Positions 43,726-52,883 of a DNA stretch of 64,000 nt are shown piece after piece; position 1 is the stretch's first letter; every line of letters begins with the position of its first letter. The translations under genes were made by a program, and so were the position numbers. Where the stretch lies: NCBI GenBank assembly GCA_016787895.1, contig JAEUTN010000022.1, forward strand, positions 62,001 through 126,000, read 5' to 3'. Below the pieces are notes generated by a model. It saw only the letters and a list, made by a program, of their open reading frames with translations. It did not search any database and was not told the DNA's origin. Source of the stretch: Bacteroidia bacterium (GTDB taxonomy: Bacteria > Bacteroidota > Bacteroidia > B-17B0 > Aurantibacillaceae).

Positions 43726-44616
43726 TTAAGGAGTTTTAAAGATTTCAGCCAGGAGCTCTTTTTGTTTTTGACTTAAATTGACAGGCAGTTTCACCTGAAA
43801 CGTCACGTACAGATCTCCAAATACGCCTTCCTTTTTGTAAACCGGAAAACCTTTTCCTTTTAATTTTATTTTCGACCCATTTTGGGTTTCGGGTTTTACC
43901 TGCACTTTTACTGTTCCATCCATGGTAGGTATCAGCACTTCTCCTCCCAGTAAAGCGGTTTTCAGTTCAATGTCCTGCTGAAGATACAAATCGGCTCCCT
44001 GTCGGCGGAATGGCGTGTTGTTTTGAATGGAAAAACTGATGTAGAGGTCACCGTTTGGCCCCCCGTTGATGCCGGCTTGCCCATGGCCGGGGATGCGGAT
44101 GGTTTGGCCCTGCTCAATTCCTGCGGGAATGGTAACCCTGATGGCTTTTCCATTTACGGTAAAGGTTTGCTGATGGGTGCTGAAGGCACTTTTCAAATCC
44201 AGATTCAGTTCCGCGTGTATGTCTTCTCCTTTGTATTTGGCGGAGGTTCTTCCATAGCTTCCTGAACCATAAGAGCCGCCAAACATGGATTCAAAAAAAT
44301 CGGAAAAATCCTCTTGTGAACCAAAACTCTGAGATTGGCTGCGTCCTCCCCGGTTTTGTTGTTGCTGGCGGTACTTTTCGTACTCCTCACCCCGCTCCCA
44401 ATCCTTACCGTACTTGTCGTACTTTTTGCGTTTTTCAGGATCGCTCAGTACTTCATTGGCCTCGTTGATTTGCTGAAACTTTTTTTTGGCCTGAGCATCG
44501 TTGGGATTCAGGTCGGGGTGGTATTTCCTGGCCAGTTTGCGATACGCCTTTTTAATGTCTTCAGTACTTGCGTTTTTATCGATTTCGAGAATTTTGTAAT
44601 AATCCATGAACTCCAT
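43726..44616 (-). CDS. cbpA: DnaJ-class co-chaperone CbpA (type II J protein)
   Basis: A 296-aa co-chaperone of DnaK. The J-domain (about 5-70) has the HPD motif (residues 33-35, [10 protein letters not shown]). A Gly/Ser-rich linker (about 85-125) follows, and two C-terminal substrate-binding beta domains (about 125-290) with the [12 protein letters not shown] and [12 protein letters not shown] repeats. The DnaJ zinc-finger cysteines are absent, which makes this CbpA rather than DnaJ. An internal start at 44607 (MDYYKIL) is an alternative. The box TAACTTTG at 44640-44647 is the likely promoter. Confidence 0.93.
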   Translation of the reverse strand: MEFMDYYKILEIDKNASTEDIKKAYRKLARKYHPDLNPNDAQAKKKFQQINEANEVLSDPEKRKKYDKYGKDWERGEEYEKYRQQQQNRGGRSQSQSFGSQEDFSDFFESMFGGSYGSGSYGRTSAKYKGEDIHAELNLDLKSAFSTHQQTFTVNGKAIRVTIPAGIEQGQTIRIPGHGQAGINGGPNGDLYISFSIQNNTPFRRQGADLYLQQDIELKTALLGGEVLIPTMDGTVKVQVKPETQNGSKIKLKGKGFPVYKKEGVFGDLYVTFQVKLPVNLSQKQKELLAEIFKTP

Positions 44617-44639
44617 AAGCGCGTCAAATTGTTAAATTA

Positions 44640-44647
44640 CAAAGTTA
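44640..44647 (-). promoter_or_regulatory. -7 box TAACTTTG of cbpA-cbpM
   Basis: Perfect TAnnTTTG on the minus strand, 23 nt before the first ATG. Confidence 0.5.
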
Positions 44648-44978
44648 ACTCAATCCAAAGCGAAATCACATGAGAAAAATCAGAATAAGAAAAATTATGA
44701 TTTAAAGTGGGAAAGGGTGAAGGTTGGATGTAGTTGTAACTGTTTTGCGCACAGCCGCCGGGCGCGTTTCCATCTGCCGCCGAAATGTATAAGTACGAAT
44801 TTCGTCCCAATGCAAAAAGTGCTGACGGGCCGTCGCCACAAATGTCTTCCCGAAGGCACCTTAATTTAAAACAGGCAGCGCTTACCAGGTGCTGTTCCGT
44901 CCGCCTGGCGGCTGGATGCTGTTATAGTGCGCGCCGCACACAGTTTTCGTCGATGTCTATCTGAAAAAAGGTCACCAA
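44648..44978. other. GC-rich noncoding stretch at the edge of an accessory patch
   Basis: No reading frame of note. The stretch contains GC-rich blocks (GCGCACAGCCGCCGGGCGCG near 44739 and GTGCGCGCCGCACACAG near 44920) that stand out from the AT-rich flanks. They are in inverted orientation relative to each other and both adjoin an AACTGT sequence. This could be the border of an exchanged gene cassette; I cannot name the element. Confidence 0.4.
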
Positions 44979-45515
44979 TCAACAGCCCGGACTGCCAAAG
45001 TATAAATAGTCTGCGCTATGTATTATAGAAAGTTCTTTTAATCTCTCAATCCAGGTTTTTTCTTGACCAGGTGTTATATAAATGAAACCTCTCCTACGAT
45101 TACCGTCACCAATGTCCGGCATTTCAATGAGAGCTTCTTTTTTTACAATACTATCCCATTCATGGAAGTCAGCGTTATTGAGATTTTTGAATGTAATTGA
45201 TTGAAATCGTGTGTGGGCGTCACCGGTTTTCTTAAATACGTTAAAAACTGTAATATAAGGTCTGGCTTTTAAAAGGTTATGGTAATAGAGCATACTATCA
45301 TTTGGAATTACCTTAGAGTAATAGAAGTTAATTAAGTCATATTCTGTTACGCCAAAGTCTTTGAATGCGTCAAGACATTGTTTTAATGTCACGCCGTTGT
45401 TAATTGAAAATTGAACCTGACCTTGAAGAATATTTCTGGACTCTATTCCAACGTCCTTTTTACAGCTGAAAAGAAAAACTGCTATTGATAATACTATTTT
45501 AAATCGAATTTTCAT
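44979..45515 (-). CDS. Hypothetical lipoprotein, 178 aa
   Basis: Not recognised. It has a lipoprotein signal (FLFSCKKD, Cys at about 18) and a mature domain with GVTLKQCLDAFKDFG and the C-terminal RRRGFIYITPGQEKTWIERL, ending in Cys. The coding DNA is AT-rich compared with uvrA or the ClC gene. A TATATTTA sequence (45533-45540) may be its promoter. It lies in a patch of low conservation together with the degraded higBA locus. Confidence 0.62.
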   Translation of the reverse strand: MKIRFKIVLSIAVFLFSCKKDVGIESRNILQGQVQFSINNGVTLKQCLDAFKDFGVTEYDLINFYYSKVIPNDSMLYYHNLLKARPYITVFNVFKKTGDAHTRFQSITFKNLNNADFHEWDSIVKKEALIEMPDIGDGNRRRGFIYITPGQEKTWIERLKELSIIHSADYLYFGSPGC

Positions 45516-45631
45516 TACACCCGGATGCCTAGTAAATATACTGATATTTTTCTAAAAGGTCAAGCCCGTCGGTGCATTACCAATAACTACCCGCTTGGCG
45601 CTATACATCCCATTTAAAGCAATCACTATCT

Positions 45632-45991
45632 TTATTTATACGCTTGAATCAACACCTCTGAAGGGATATTCAAACTGTTATGTAAAAGTCTTACCATTTC
45701 GAGTGTCAATTTTCTTTTCTTGCTTAGGATTTCACTTGTCCGACTTTTAAGTCCTATAACTTTCGCAAGGTCGCTTTGATTGTATCCTAACTGTTCCATT
45801 CTGAATTTAATAGCTTCTATAGGGTCAGGTAAACCCACCGGGAAGTGCTCGTCCTCGTATTTTTCAATAAGAATACCTAACACTTCCAGCTCGTCACCTT
45901 CTTTAGAGTTTTTCTTAGCATCAAACAATTGTTCAAGTCTTTCTAAAGCTTGCTGATAGTCTTTTCTGGTTTTAATTGGTTTTATGGTCAT
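45632..45991 (-). CDS. higA: HigA-type antitoxin (XRE family)
   Basis: A 119-aa protein: helical N-terminal dimer or toxin-binding part (about 1-60), then an XRE helix-turn-helix (about 65-119: EAIKFRMEQLGYNQSDLAKVIGLKSRTSEILSKKRKLTLEMVRLLH). This is the HigA layout. The start ATG 45991 lies 4 nt after the stop of the toxin remnant, as in toxin-first higBA operons; an ATG further up at 46015 would overlap the toxin end. The reading frame is complete, but its partner is truncated. Confidence 0.85.
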   Translation of the reverse strand: MTIKPIKTRKDYQQALERLEQLFDAKKNSKEGDELEVLGILIEKYEDEHFPVGLPDPIEAIKFRMEQLGYNQSDLAKVIGLKSRTSEILSKKRKLTLEMVRLLHNSLNIPSEVLIQAYK

Positions 45992-45995
45992 GGTC

Positions 45996-46226
45996 TTAAA
46001 TTTTATTCGCATCAATTTTATCGTATTCGGCGTGAGTTCCTATAAACCTAACCCATACCATACTGTAGTCATAATTTATTTTTACAATAAGTCTGTATTT
46101 ATTGCATTTAATGTTAAAAACAACTCTATTGTCAACTAAGAAACTTGCGCTTGGATATTCCTTTTTAATTTGCTTTGGGTTTCTCCATTGAACAGCAATT
46201 GATTCTTTTAGACTATTAAGGATAAT
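45996..46226 (-). pseudogene. higB: HigB-type mRNA interferase toxin, N-terminally truncated
   Basis: The minus strand encodes, without start codon, SLKESIAVQWRNPKQIKKEY, NRVVFNIKCNKYRLIVKINY, and FIGTHAEYDKIDANKI then stop. This is the C-terminal two thirds of a HigB (RelE-fold) toxin. An in-frame TAA lies at 46227-46229, four codons before the homology begins. The usual first 20-25 residues (the MRIxSxxTLREFWxxHP-type helix) are not encoded in any frame just upstream. No ATG or GTG is available in the homologous part except late ones, so the toxin is probably inactive. Confidence 0.8.
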
Positions 46227-46350
46227 TTAAAGCCATGCCTAAGCCTATTTGAAATTTAAACAACTTAAAAGGGGTATACAATTCAGAAAATCATTGTTCG
46301 ATTTTCACTTAGCAAATTCGGATTCAACAGGTTCTGTAAATAACCTACCT

Positions 46351-49206
46351 CTATTTCAGTTTTTCCTTTAAGTATACACCGGTGTAAGAATTTTTCACCT
46401 TAACCAAATCTTCCGGTGTACCTTCAAACACCAGGCTACCGCCCTTCTCCCCTCCATCGGGTCCCAAATCAATCACCCAGTCCGCGCATTTAATTACATC
46501 CAGATTGTGTTCAATCACCACGATGGAATGTCCTTTTTGCAATAAGGCCTGAAAGGAATCCATCAATTTGGCCACATCGTGAAAATGTAAACCCGTGGTG
46601 GGTTCGTCAAACACAAACAAGGTGGGACTTTGGTTATTGATGGAAATTAAAAAACTGGCCAATTTAATACGTTGAGCCTCTCCCCCGCTTAAGGTGCTGC
46701 TGCTTTGCCCCAATTGCACATAACCCAAACCCACCGCTGCCAAAGCTTTTAATTTTTCATTGATGCGTTGCGCGGTTTTATTTTTTTCATCCTCTCCAAA
46801 AAAGGCCAGCGCATCATCCACCGTCATGTTCAACACATCGGAAATAGATTTTCCCCGGTACAACACTTCCAGGGTATCGGCTTTGTAACGTTTGCCTTTG
46901 CAGTTTTCGCAGGGCAGGCGAATATCCGCCATAAACTGCATCTCCACCGTAATCTCCCCTTCTCCCTGGCACATTTCGCATCGCCCGCCTTCTACATTAA
47001 AACTAAAATACCCGGGTTTAAATCCTCTGGTTTTGGCAGAGGGCAAATCAGAGTACAAGATGCGTACTTCATCAAAGGCTTTGATATAGGTAACCGGGTT
47101 GGAACGCGAGGATTTTCCAATGGGATTCTGATCTACGTATTCCAGTTGTTTGATTTGTTTTAAACTTCCGCCAATGTAAGCCGAAGCGTCAGTATGTTCG
47201 TAATACCCTTCGAGGTAACGGCGCAGGTAAAGCAATAAACCTTTTTTTACCAGCGTGGATTTACCCGAACCACTAACACCCGTTACACACACAAAAGCCT
47301 GTAGCGGAAATTTAACGCTAATGTTTTTTAAATTGTTTTCGCTCAGGTGACGCACTTCAATAAACTCTTTCCACTTTCTTCGCTTATCGGGTACCGGAAT
47401 GTCTAGCTCTCCTTTTAAATAACCTGCGGTAAGTCCCTTGCCTTTTTTTAGCAAGTGCTCAAAACTGCCCTGAAACACCAGCTCCCCGCCCAGACTGCCG
47501 GCTGCAGGACCAATGTCAATCAACTCATCCGATTGGCGCATAATTTCTTCGTCGTGCTCCACAATAATCACGGTATTGCCTTGTTGCTGCAAGGAACGCA
47601 GTACTTTAAGCAAACGGGTGGTGTCGCGGGGATGCAATCCTATGCTGGGTTCATCGAGTATATAAAGACTTCCCACCAGGGTGCTGCCCAATTGTGTGGC
47701 GAGATTGATTCTCTGGCTTTCGCCCCCGCTTAAGGTGTTCGCAACCCGATTCAGCGTGAGATAACCCAAACCCACATCGCAGAGGTAATTCAAACGATTT
47801 TTAATTTCGATGAGGAGTCGTTTGGACACCTGCTGATCGTATTCATTCAATTCCAGTTTTTCAAAAAATGGTACTAACTGATCAACCGGAGCAAGCACCA
47901 AATCGTTGAGGCATTTGTTGCCCACCCTCACGTAATTGGCATCTTTACGCAAACGGGTTCCATTGCATTCGGGACAAATGGTTTTTCCGCGATACCGGGC
48001 CAGCATCACACGGTATTGAATTTTGTAGGTTTCTTTTTCGAGCATTCTGAAAAAATCGTTGATGCCTTCAAAATGTTCGTTGCCGCTCCAAAGCAAATCG
48101 TACTCTTTTTTACTTAATTCGGCAATGGGTTTATGTACAGGGAATTTAAACTTGTGCGCGTGCTTGATGAGTTCTTTTTTGTAGTGACTCATGATCTCCC
48201 CGTTCCAGCACACCACCGCATTGTTGAACACCGATAAACTTTTATTGGGGATCACCAGATCGGGATCAATGCCAATCACACTTCCAAATCCCTCGCAGGT
48301 TTTACAGGCGCCAACAGGGTTGTTGAAAGTGAAAAAATTTACACTGGGTTCTTCAAAGCTCATTCCGTCCAACTCAAAGCGGTTAGAGAACACTTCTTTT
48401 TTGTATTGACCGTCTGCCTTTTCTATCCACACCTCGCAGGTGCCCGCGCCCTCATAAAAGGCCGTTTGAACCGAGTCAGCGCAACGGCTGTCAAAATCCT
48501 CATCGTTTTTTTGCACCAGCAGGCGGTCTACCAGCAAACGCAGCTCCACTTTTTCCTCTGCCTTTCCCGGCTTAAAATCCGTAATTTTATAAATTGTATC
48601 CTGAACAATGATTCGTGAAAACCCCTGACCTGAAAGTAAGTCGACCTGTTTTTTAAGATTCACTTTTTTATCCCGCGGCACCGGTGCTACCAGCAAAACT
48701 TTTGTTTCAGCCGCCAAAGCCTGAATGTAGTTCACCACATCACTCACGTGCTGTTGTTTTACTTCCCGTCCGCTAATGGGACTGTAGGTACGACCAATTC
48801 GCGCAAAGAGTAGTTTAAAATAATCGTAAATCTCGGTCACCGTGCCCACAGTACTTCGTGGATTTCTGGAGATCACTTTTTGTTCAATAGCGATGGCAGG
48901 GGAAATACCTTTGATGTAATCAACCTGTGGTTTTTCGAGTTTGCCCAAAAATTGCCTGGCGTAAGCCGAGAGACTTTCCACGTAGCGCCTCTGTCCCTCG
49001 GCATACAAGGTGTCAAAGGCAAGAGAAGATTTTCCTGAACCCGACAAACCGGTGATGACCACCATTTTGTTGCGAGGTATGGCCAGGTCGATGTTTTTGA
49101 GGTTGTGCTGACGAGCGCCTTTGATGATAATAAAACGTTTGGGATCGAGTTGACTGATGTCGCCCGTGGTTTTTGCAGGACTTACTGTGTTGGCTGATCT
49201 TTCCAT
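46351..49206 (-). CDS. uvrA: UvrABC excinuclease subunit A
   Basis: A 951-aa ATPase that scans DNA for bulky lesions and loads UvrB. There are two ABC cassettes, with Walker [15 protein letters not shown] (about residues 53-66) and [15 protein letters not shown] (about 650), and signature motifs [12 protein letters not shown] and [12 protein letters not shown]. Zinc-finger cysteine pairs are present ([33 protein letters not shown]). Length is typical. It follows a TlpA-like thioredoxin gene by 10 nt, probably in one transcript. Confidence 0.97.
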   Translation of the reverse strand: MERSANTVSPAKTTGDISQLDPKRFIIIKGARQHNLKNIDLAIPRNKMVVITGLSGSGKSSLAFDTLYAEGQRRYVESLSAYARQFLGKLEKPQVDYIKGISPAIAIEQKVISRNPRSTVGTVTEIYDYFKLLFARIGRTYSPISGREVKQQHVSDVVNYIQALAAETKVLLVAPVPRDKKVNLKKQVDLLSGQGFSRIIVQDTIYKITDFKPGKAEEKVELRLLVDRLLVQKNDEDFDSRCADSVQTAFYEGAGTCEVWIEKADGQYKKEVFSNRFELDGMSFEEPSVNFFTFNNPVGACKTCEGFGSVIGIDPDLVIPNKSLSVFNNAVVCWNGEIMSHYKKELIKHAHKFKFPVHKPIAELSKKEYDLLWSGNEHFEGINDFFRMLEKETYKIQYRVMLARYRGKTICPECNGTRLRKDANYVRVGNKCLNDLVLAPVDQLVPFFEKLELNEYDQQVSKRLLIEIKNRLNYLCDVGLGYLTLNRVANTLSGGESQRINLATQLGSTLVGSLYILDEPSIGLHPRDTTRLLKVLRSLQQQGNTVIIVEHDEEIMRQSDELIDIGPAAGSLGGELVFQGSFEHLLKKGKGLTAGYLKGELDIPVPDKRRKWKEFIEVRHLSENNLKNISVKFPLQAFVCVTGVSGSGKSTLVKKGLLLYLRRYLEGYYEHTDASAYIGGSLKQIKQLEYVDQNPIGKSSRSNPVTYIKAFDEVRILYSDLPSAKTRGFKPGYFSFNVEGGRCEMCQGEGEITVEMQFMADIRLPCENCKGKRYKADTLEVLYRGKSISDVLNMTVDDALAFFGEDEKNKTAQRINEKLKALAAVGLGYVQLGQSSSTLSGGEAQRIKLASFLISINNQSPTLFVFDEPTTGLHFHDVAKLMDSFQALLQKGHSIVVIEHNLDVIKCADWVIDLGPDGGEKGGSLVFEGTPEDLVKVKNSYTGVYLKEKLK

Positions 49207-49216
49207 GTTTCCTGCT

Positions 49217-49711
49217 TTAGTGCTCCATAAGTGTTAGCAGGTGTTCCCTGTTGGAGGCGTCTTCCCAGTTAAAGTCTCCGGTTTTTTCTTTTACCACTTT
49301 CGCCTCTTTGTTCAGCAGGTAGTTGGTGGGCACTGAGTAAATTCCCAATTCAGAAAAAGAGGCGTTTGTTCTGAGAAATAAAAACGGGTAATTGTACTTT
49401 TCTTTGTAGGCCATTATTTTTTCAAGGGGTTCATCGCTTACCACAACAATCTCAAGCTCTTTAAGTTCATGGTTATACAATTTCATCAGTCCCTGCAATT
49501 CCTGCCGGCATTCCCCGCACCAGGAGGCTCCAAAACACAATACTGTTTTTTTTCCTTTTAATGTATTTGGGTCGAACGGCTTGTTATTGAGATCGCTCAG
49601 CACCAGGCTTTGAACCTGAAGCGAAGGGGCTGTGCTGCCGCGGTGGTAAAAATAGAAGGCCGTAAAAACGAGTATCAGAAATAAAACAACGTAGAGCCAG
49701 TTCCTGTTCAT
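49217..49711 (-). CDS. TlpA/ResA-like membrane-anchored thioredoxin
   Basis: A 164-aa thioredoxin-fold protein with a single N-terminal membrane anchor (about 5-22) that places the domain in the periplasm. The active site is WCGEC (about 64-68) in VLCFGASWCGECRQEL, and the cis-Pro loop is YSVPTNYLL. It probably reduces or isomerises disulfides for envelope or cytochrome c assembly. It precedes uvrA by 10 nt, an unrelated partner. Confidence 0.88.
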   Translation of the reverse strand: MNRNWLYVVLFLILVFTAFYFYHRGSTAPSLQVQSLVLSDLNNKPFDPNTLKGKKTVLCFGASWCGECRQELQGLMKLYNHELKELEIVVVSDEPLEKIMAYKEKYNYPFLFLRTNASFSELGIYSVPTNYLLNKEAKVVKEKTGDFNWEDASNREHLLTLMEH

Positions 49712-49775
49712 AGTAATTAAGAGTGCGGCGTTAATTCCTTTAGTAATTTTTTGATTAAGAACTTAAAATTACAAA

Positions 49776-49783
49776 TAGATTTG
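49776..49783 (+). promoter_or_regulatory. -7 box TAGATTTG of mtgA
   Basis: TAnnTTTG 10 nt before ATG 49794, in the divergent space opposite the thioredoxin gene. Confidence 0.5.
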
Positions 49784-49793
49784 CAGTTTACTG

Positions 49794-50570
49794 ATGTTTC
49801 TCCTTCTTAAAATAGGACGCTGGATTCTCAGAATCCTGATCGCTTTGCTGCTGCTCTCGATTCTTACCACCTTGGTTTACAGATGGGTGCCGGTGTTTAT
49901 CACACCGCTGATGCTCATCCGTTGCGTGGAACAAAAAATGGAGGACAAAGAAGTGGTACTAAAACACAAATGGGTGAGTCTTGAAAAAATATCCCCAAAA
50001 CTTCAGTTGGCTGTGGTGTGCAGCGAGGACCAGAATTATCTCAAACATTATGGGTTCGACTGGAAGGCCATTGAAAAGGCATTTGAGAACAACGCCGAAA
50101 ACAAACGCCTGAAAGGTGGAAGCACCATTTCACAGCAGACCGCCAAGAATGTATTTTTATGGCAGGGGCGCTCCTACATCAGAAAAGCATTTGAAGCTTA
50201 TTTTACCTTACTCATAGAAACTTTTTGGAGCAAGGAACGCATTATGGAGGTGTATTTGAACAGCATTGAGATGGGAAGGGGAATTTACGGCGCCGAAGCC
50301 GCTGCTCAGTTTTGGTACAAAACCTCAGCAGCTAAATTAAACAAGGATCAAAGCGCAGGTATTGCGGCTATATTGCCCAATCCCTTAAAATACAAAGCTA
50401 ACCCGGCCAGCCCCTACATCAGCAAACGTAAAGAATGGATCAAACGCCAAATGAGTTACTGGGGCAACCAATTGGATTACGACAAATACAATGACGAAGA
50501 AGCTGAGGAAAGCCATAAACCAAAAGCCATCCCGAAGCATCGGAACCCAAAAGAAAAAAACCAGCACTAA
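49794..50570 (+). CDS. mtgA: Monofunctional peptidoglycan glycosyltransferase
   Basis: A 258-aa GT51 enzyme that polymerises lipid II into glycan strands. One N-terminal membrane helix (about 10-30) anchors it. Motif 1 is SEDQNYLKHYGFDW (catalytic E78), motif 2 is KGGSTISQQTAKNVFL (107-122), motif 3 is ERIMEVYLNSIEMGRGIYG, and motif 5 is AAILPNPLKY. No transpeptidase domain follows. A Lys/Glu-rich tail closes the protein. Followed after 3 nt by the serine hydrolase gene, and both share the 49776 promoter. Confidence 0.94.
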   Translation: MFLLLKIGRWILRILIALLLLSILTTLVYRWVPVFITPLMLIRCVEQKMEDKEVVLKHKWVSLEKISPKLQLAVVCSEDQNYLKHYGFDWKAIEKAFENNAENKRLKGGSTISQQTAKNVFLWQGRSYIRKAFEAYFTLLIETFWSKERIMEVYLNSIEMGRGIYGAEAAAQFWYKTSAAKLNKDQSAGIAAILPNPLKYKANPASPYISKRKEWIKRQMSYWGNQLDYDKYNDEEAEESHKPKAIPKHRNPKEKNQH

Positions 50571-50573
50571 ACC

Positions 50574-51743
50574 ATGAGCCGACTTCTCCTTTTCACTCTT
50601 TTTCTGTTCATGTGTTTCAGCTGCGGCAATTCCAACGAGTCGGATAAAGGCCTCGCGCTAAAAGCACTACCTGCCATTCATCTGAAAAAAACAGAGCTCA
50701 GCAAGGAACAACAAACCATGGCCAACCGCCTCGACAGCATGTTCCGGAAATTTTACCTAACGCGTCAGTTCAATGGAGCCGTGCTGGTTGCCAAAGCCGG
50801 GAAAATCATTTACAAAAACAATTTCGGGATACAGAACAAACGCGACAATTCTCCCCTGAGCGATTCGTCCATGTTTCAGCTGGCCTCTATTTCAAAGGTG
50901 ATCACGGCTACCGCTGTGCTGATGCTCTACGAAAGAAAACTCATTAACTTAAATAAGGACGTGAGTGAATATTTACCTGATTTCCCTTACAAAAACATTA
51001 AGGTAAAGGAACTCCTGAGTCACCGTTCGGGTTTACCCAATTATCTGTATGTGCTTAACAGCGAACTCTATATTCCTGAATACCGCATGAGCAACGAGGA
51101 TATGTACGAGCGTTTTGTTTCCAAAAAACCGGGCTTGTATTACAAACCCAACCGGAGGTTCAACTATTGCAATACCAATTACGCGCTTTTGGCTTTGCTG
51201 GTAGAAAAAATCAGCGGTAAACCCTATGCTCAGTTTTTAAGAGAAGAGATTTTTGAGCCCCTGGGCATGAAACACACGGCCTCCATTTACGATATTGATT
51301 TGCAGGGAAAAAACGTAACTCAACCTTACGACCTTCGCTGGAGACCTGTGGATTTTGATGCCAGTGATTATGTATTGGGCGATAAAAGCATTTATTCAAC
51401 GGCCTACGATTTGTTTTTGTTCAGCGAAGCCATGTATCAGAACCGCATCCTCAAGCCGGAAACACAGGCCCTTGCCTATACGGCGTTTAGCCGCGAACTC
51501 CGTCAGCACAATTACGGTTATGGCTGGAGGATGAAAAATTTTAAGGATCCCGTAAAAAAAGAAGTGTACCACAATGGTTGGTGGCATGGCTACCGAACGG
51601 CCTTTCACCGAAGGCTGAGCGACAGTTTAACGGTGGTTATACTCAGCAACCAATTGAACAAAACCACTTACCACACCTATAAGGTGTACGATATTTTAGA
51701 CAATACCAATCAGGTGGTGTTGGGTGAGGATGTGGATCAGTAA
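50574..51743 (+). CDS. Beta-lactamase class C-like serine hydrolase lipoprotein
   Basis: A 389-aa protein with a lipoprotein signal (MCFSCGN, Cys at about 17). The catalytic Ser and Lys are in SISK (S105 and K108), the second motif is YCN (Y198-C-N200) and the third HNGWWHG is near residue 345. The group contains D-aminopeptidases, esterases and DD-peptidases as well as AmpC. With mtgA directly upstream, a role in peptidoglycan trimming is plausible, but antibiotic hydrolysis cannot be read from sequence. Confidence 0.85.
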   Translation: MSRLLLFTLFLFMCFSCGNSNESDKGLALKALPAIHLKKTELSKEQQTMANRLDSMFRKFYLTRQFNGAVLVAKAGKIIYKNNFGIQNKRDNSPLSDSSMFQLASISKVITATAVLMLYERKLINLNKDVSEYLPDFPYKNIKVKELLSHRSGLPNYLYVLNSELYIPEYRMSNEDMYERFVSKKPGLYYKPNRRFNYCNTNYALLALLVEKISGKPYAQFLREEIFEPLGMKHTASIYDIDLQGKNVTQPYDLRWRPVDFDASDYVLGDKSIYSTAYDLFLFSEAMYQNRILKPETQALAYTAFSRELRQHNYGYGWRMKNFKDPVKKEVYHNGWWHGYRTAFHRRLSDSLTVVILSNQLNKTTYHTYKVYDILDNTNQVVLGEDVDQ

Positions 51744-52128
51744 TAGATTAGAAAGTTGAAGGTTTAGAAAGTTAAATGGATTAGAACCCGCATTCGTTTT
51801 TCAACAGCCTAAACTTTCGAAGGGTGAAAAGCTTCAGCAGACAAGGGTTTGGAGGCTCACATACTGCCACGAATTTCACAAATTACACGAAGAGAGGCAA
51901 AATTTCACGAATGGGTTGAAGGTTTAGAAGGTTTAGAAAGTTTTGAAGGTTCGGTTTGTTCTAAAATGGTTAAGCGGATAAAGGGGCAGATACGCTTTCA
52001 ATTGTAAATCGTCAATTATACAATTGTAAATCACTTCTCAGTAGACGCTCCTCCCATTTAACGATTTTAAAACTTTTCAAAGGTTCAAAAGTTAAAAAAC
52101 CTCTTCTGCAACTATACGTTCAATCCCC
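51744..52128. repeat. Low-complexity noncoding region with short repeated motifs
   Basis: Holds no gene. The motif GAAGGTTTAGAAAGTT and variants occur near 51758 and several times in 51914-51951, and an inverted stem AACTTTT...AAAAGTT lies at 52071-52093. CAATTGTAAATC occurs twice, near 52000 and 52021. A segment reading CACGAATTTCACAAATTACACGAA (51870-51893) has two short variants. The promoter of gldF follows directly. Confidence 0.6.
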
Positions 52129-52136
52129 TATATTTG
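52129..52136 (+). promoter_or_regulatory. -7 box TATATTTG of gldF
   Basis: Perfect TAnnTTTG ending 6 nt before ATG 52143; the transcript is probably leaderless. An upstream in-frame TTG (52134) lies inside the box. Confidence 0.55.
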
Positions 52137-52142
52137 CACTTT

Positions 52143-52883
52143 ATGTTTGCCCTGTACCTTAAAGAAATCCGCAGTTTTCTGAGCTCCCTCACCGGCTACA
52201 TGGCCATTGCGGTTTTTATTACCCTCATAGGTTTGTTTATGTGGGTGATTCCTACCGAAAGTGGGGGTTCCAATGTGCTCGACAACGGTTTTGCCAGTAT
52301 TGATCCCCTGTTTTACATTGCCCCCTGGGTGTATTTGTTTTTGATTCCCGCCATTACCATGCGCAGTTTTTCGGAAGAGAAAAAATCCGGCACTCTGGAA
52401 TTGCTGCTCACCCGACCGCTCAGCGACCTTCAAATTGTAATGGCCAAATACCTGGCTTCGTTTAGTTTAGTTTTATTTTCACTTCTGCCTACCCTCATCT
52501 ATTATTACAGCGTACACAAACTGGGCGCTCCCAAAGGAAACATCGATACCGGGGGCATGTGGGGCTCCTACATTGGTTTGTTATTTTTAGGCGCAGGCTT
52601 TGCTTCCATTGGGGTGTTTGCTTCTTCCATTTCGGATAACCAGGTGATAGCCTTTATTTTGGCTTTGCTGCTTTGTTTTTTTGTGCACCTGGGTTTTGAT
52701 TTTATTGCCAATGCCGCTTTGTTTGGAAAGTTTGACGCTATCGTTAAAAGCATTGGCATCAACGAACATTACGTAAGCATGAGTCGTGGTGTGCTCGACA
52801 CCCGCGATGTGCTTTACTTTTTGAGTTTAATCGCCGTGTTTAATCTGGCCACCCGTTTGGTGTTGCAAAGCAGAAAATGGTAA
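52143..52883 (+). CDS. gldF: Gliding-motility ABC transporter permease GldF
   Basis: A 246-aa ABC-2 permease with six transmembrane helices. It opens with FALYLKEIRSFLSSLTGYMAI, and IPAITMRSFSEEKKSGTLELLLTRPLSDLQIVMAKYLA is the typical ABC-2 segment of GldF/NosY-type permeases. GldF and GldG act with the ATPase GldA, which is not adjacent here. In Flavobacterium the complex supports gliding; GldFG occur in non-gliders too. It overlaps gldG by 7 nt. Confidence 0.88.
   Translation: MFALYLKEIRSFLSSLTGYMAIAVFITLIGLFMWVIPTESGGSNVLDNGFASIDPLFYIAPWVYLFLIPAITMRSFSEEKKSGTLELLLTRPLSDLQIVMAKYLASFSLVLFSLLPTLIYYYSVHKLGAPKGNIDTGGMWGSYIGLLFLGAGFASIGVFASSISDNQVIAFILALLLCFFVHLGFDFIANAALFGKFDAIVKSIGINEHYVSMSRGVLDTRDVLYFLSLIAVFNLATRLVLQSRKW

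Noticed and set aside
44880..44960. Integron attC-like site near GCTGTTATAG
   Set aside because: The sequence does not satisfy the GTTRRRY/RYYYAAC core pair and no integrase is nearby.
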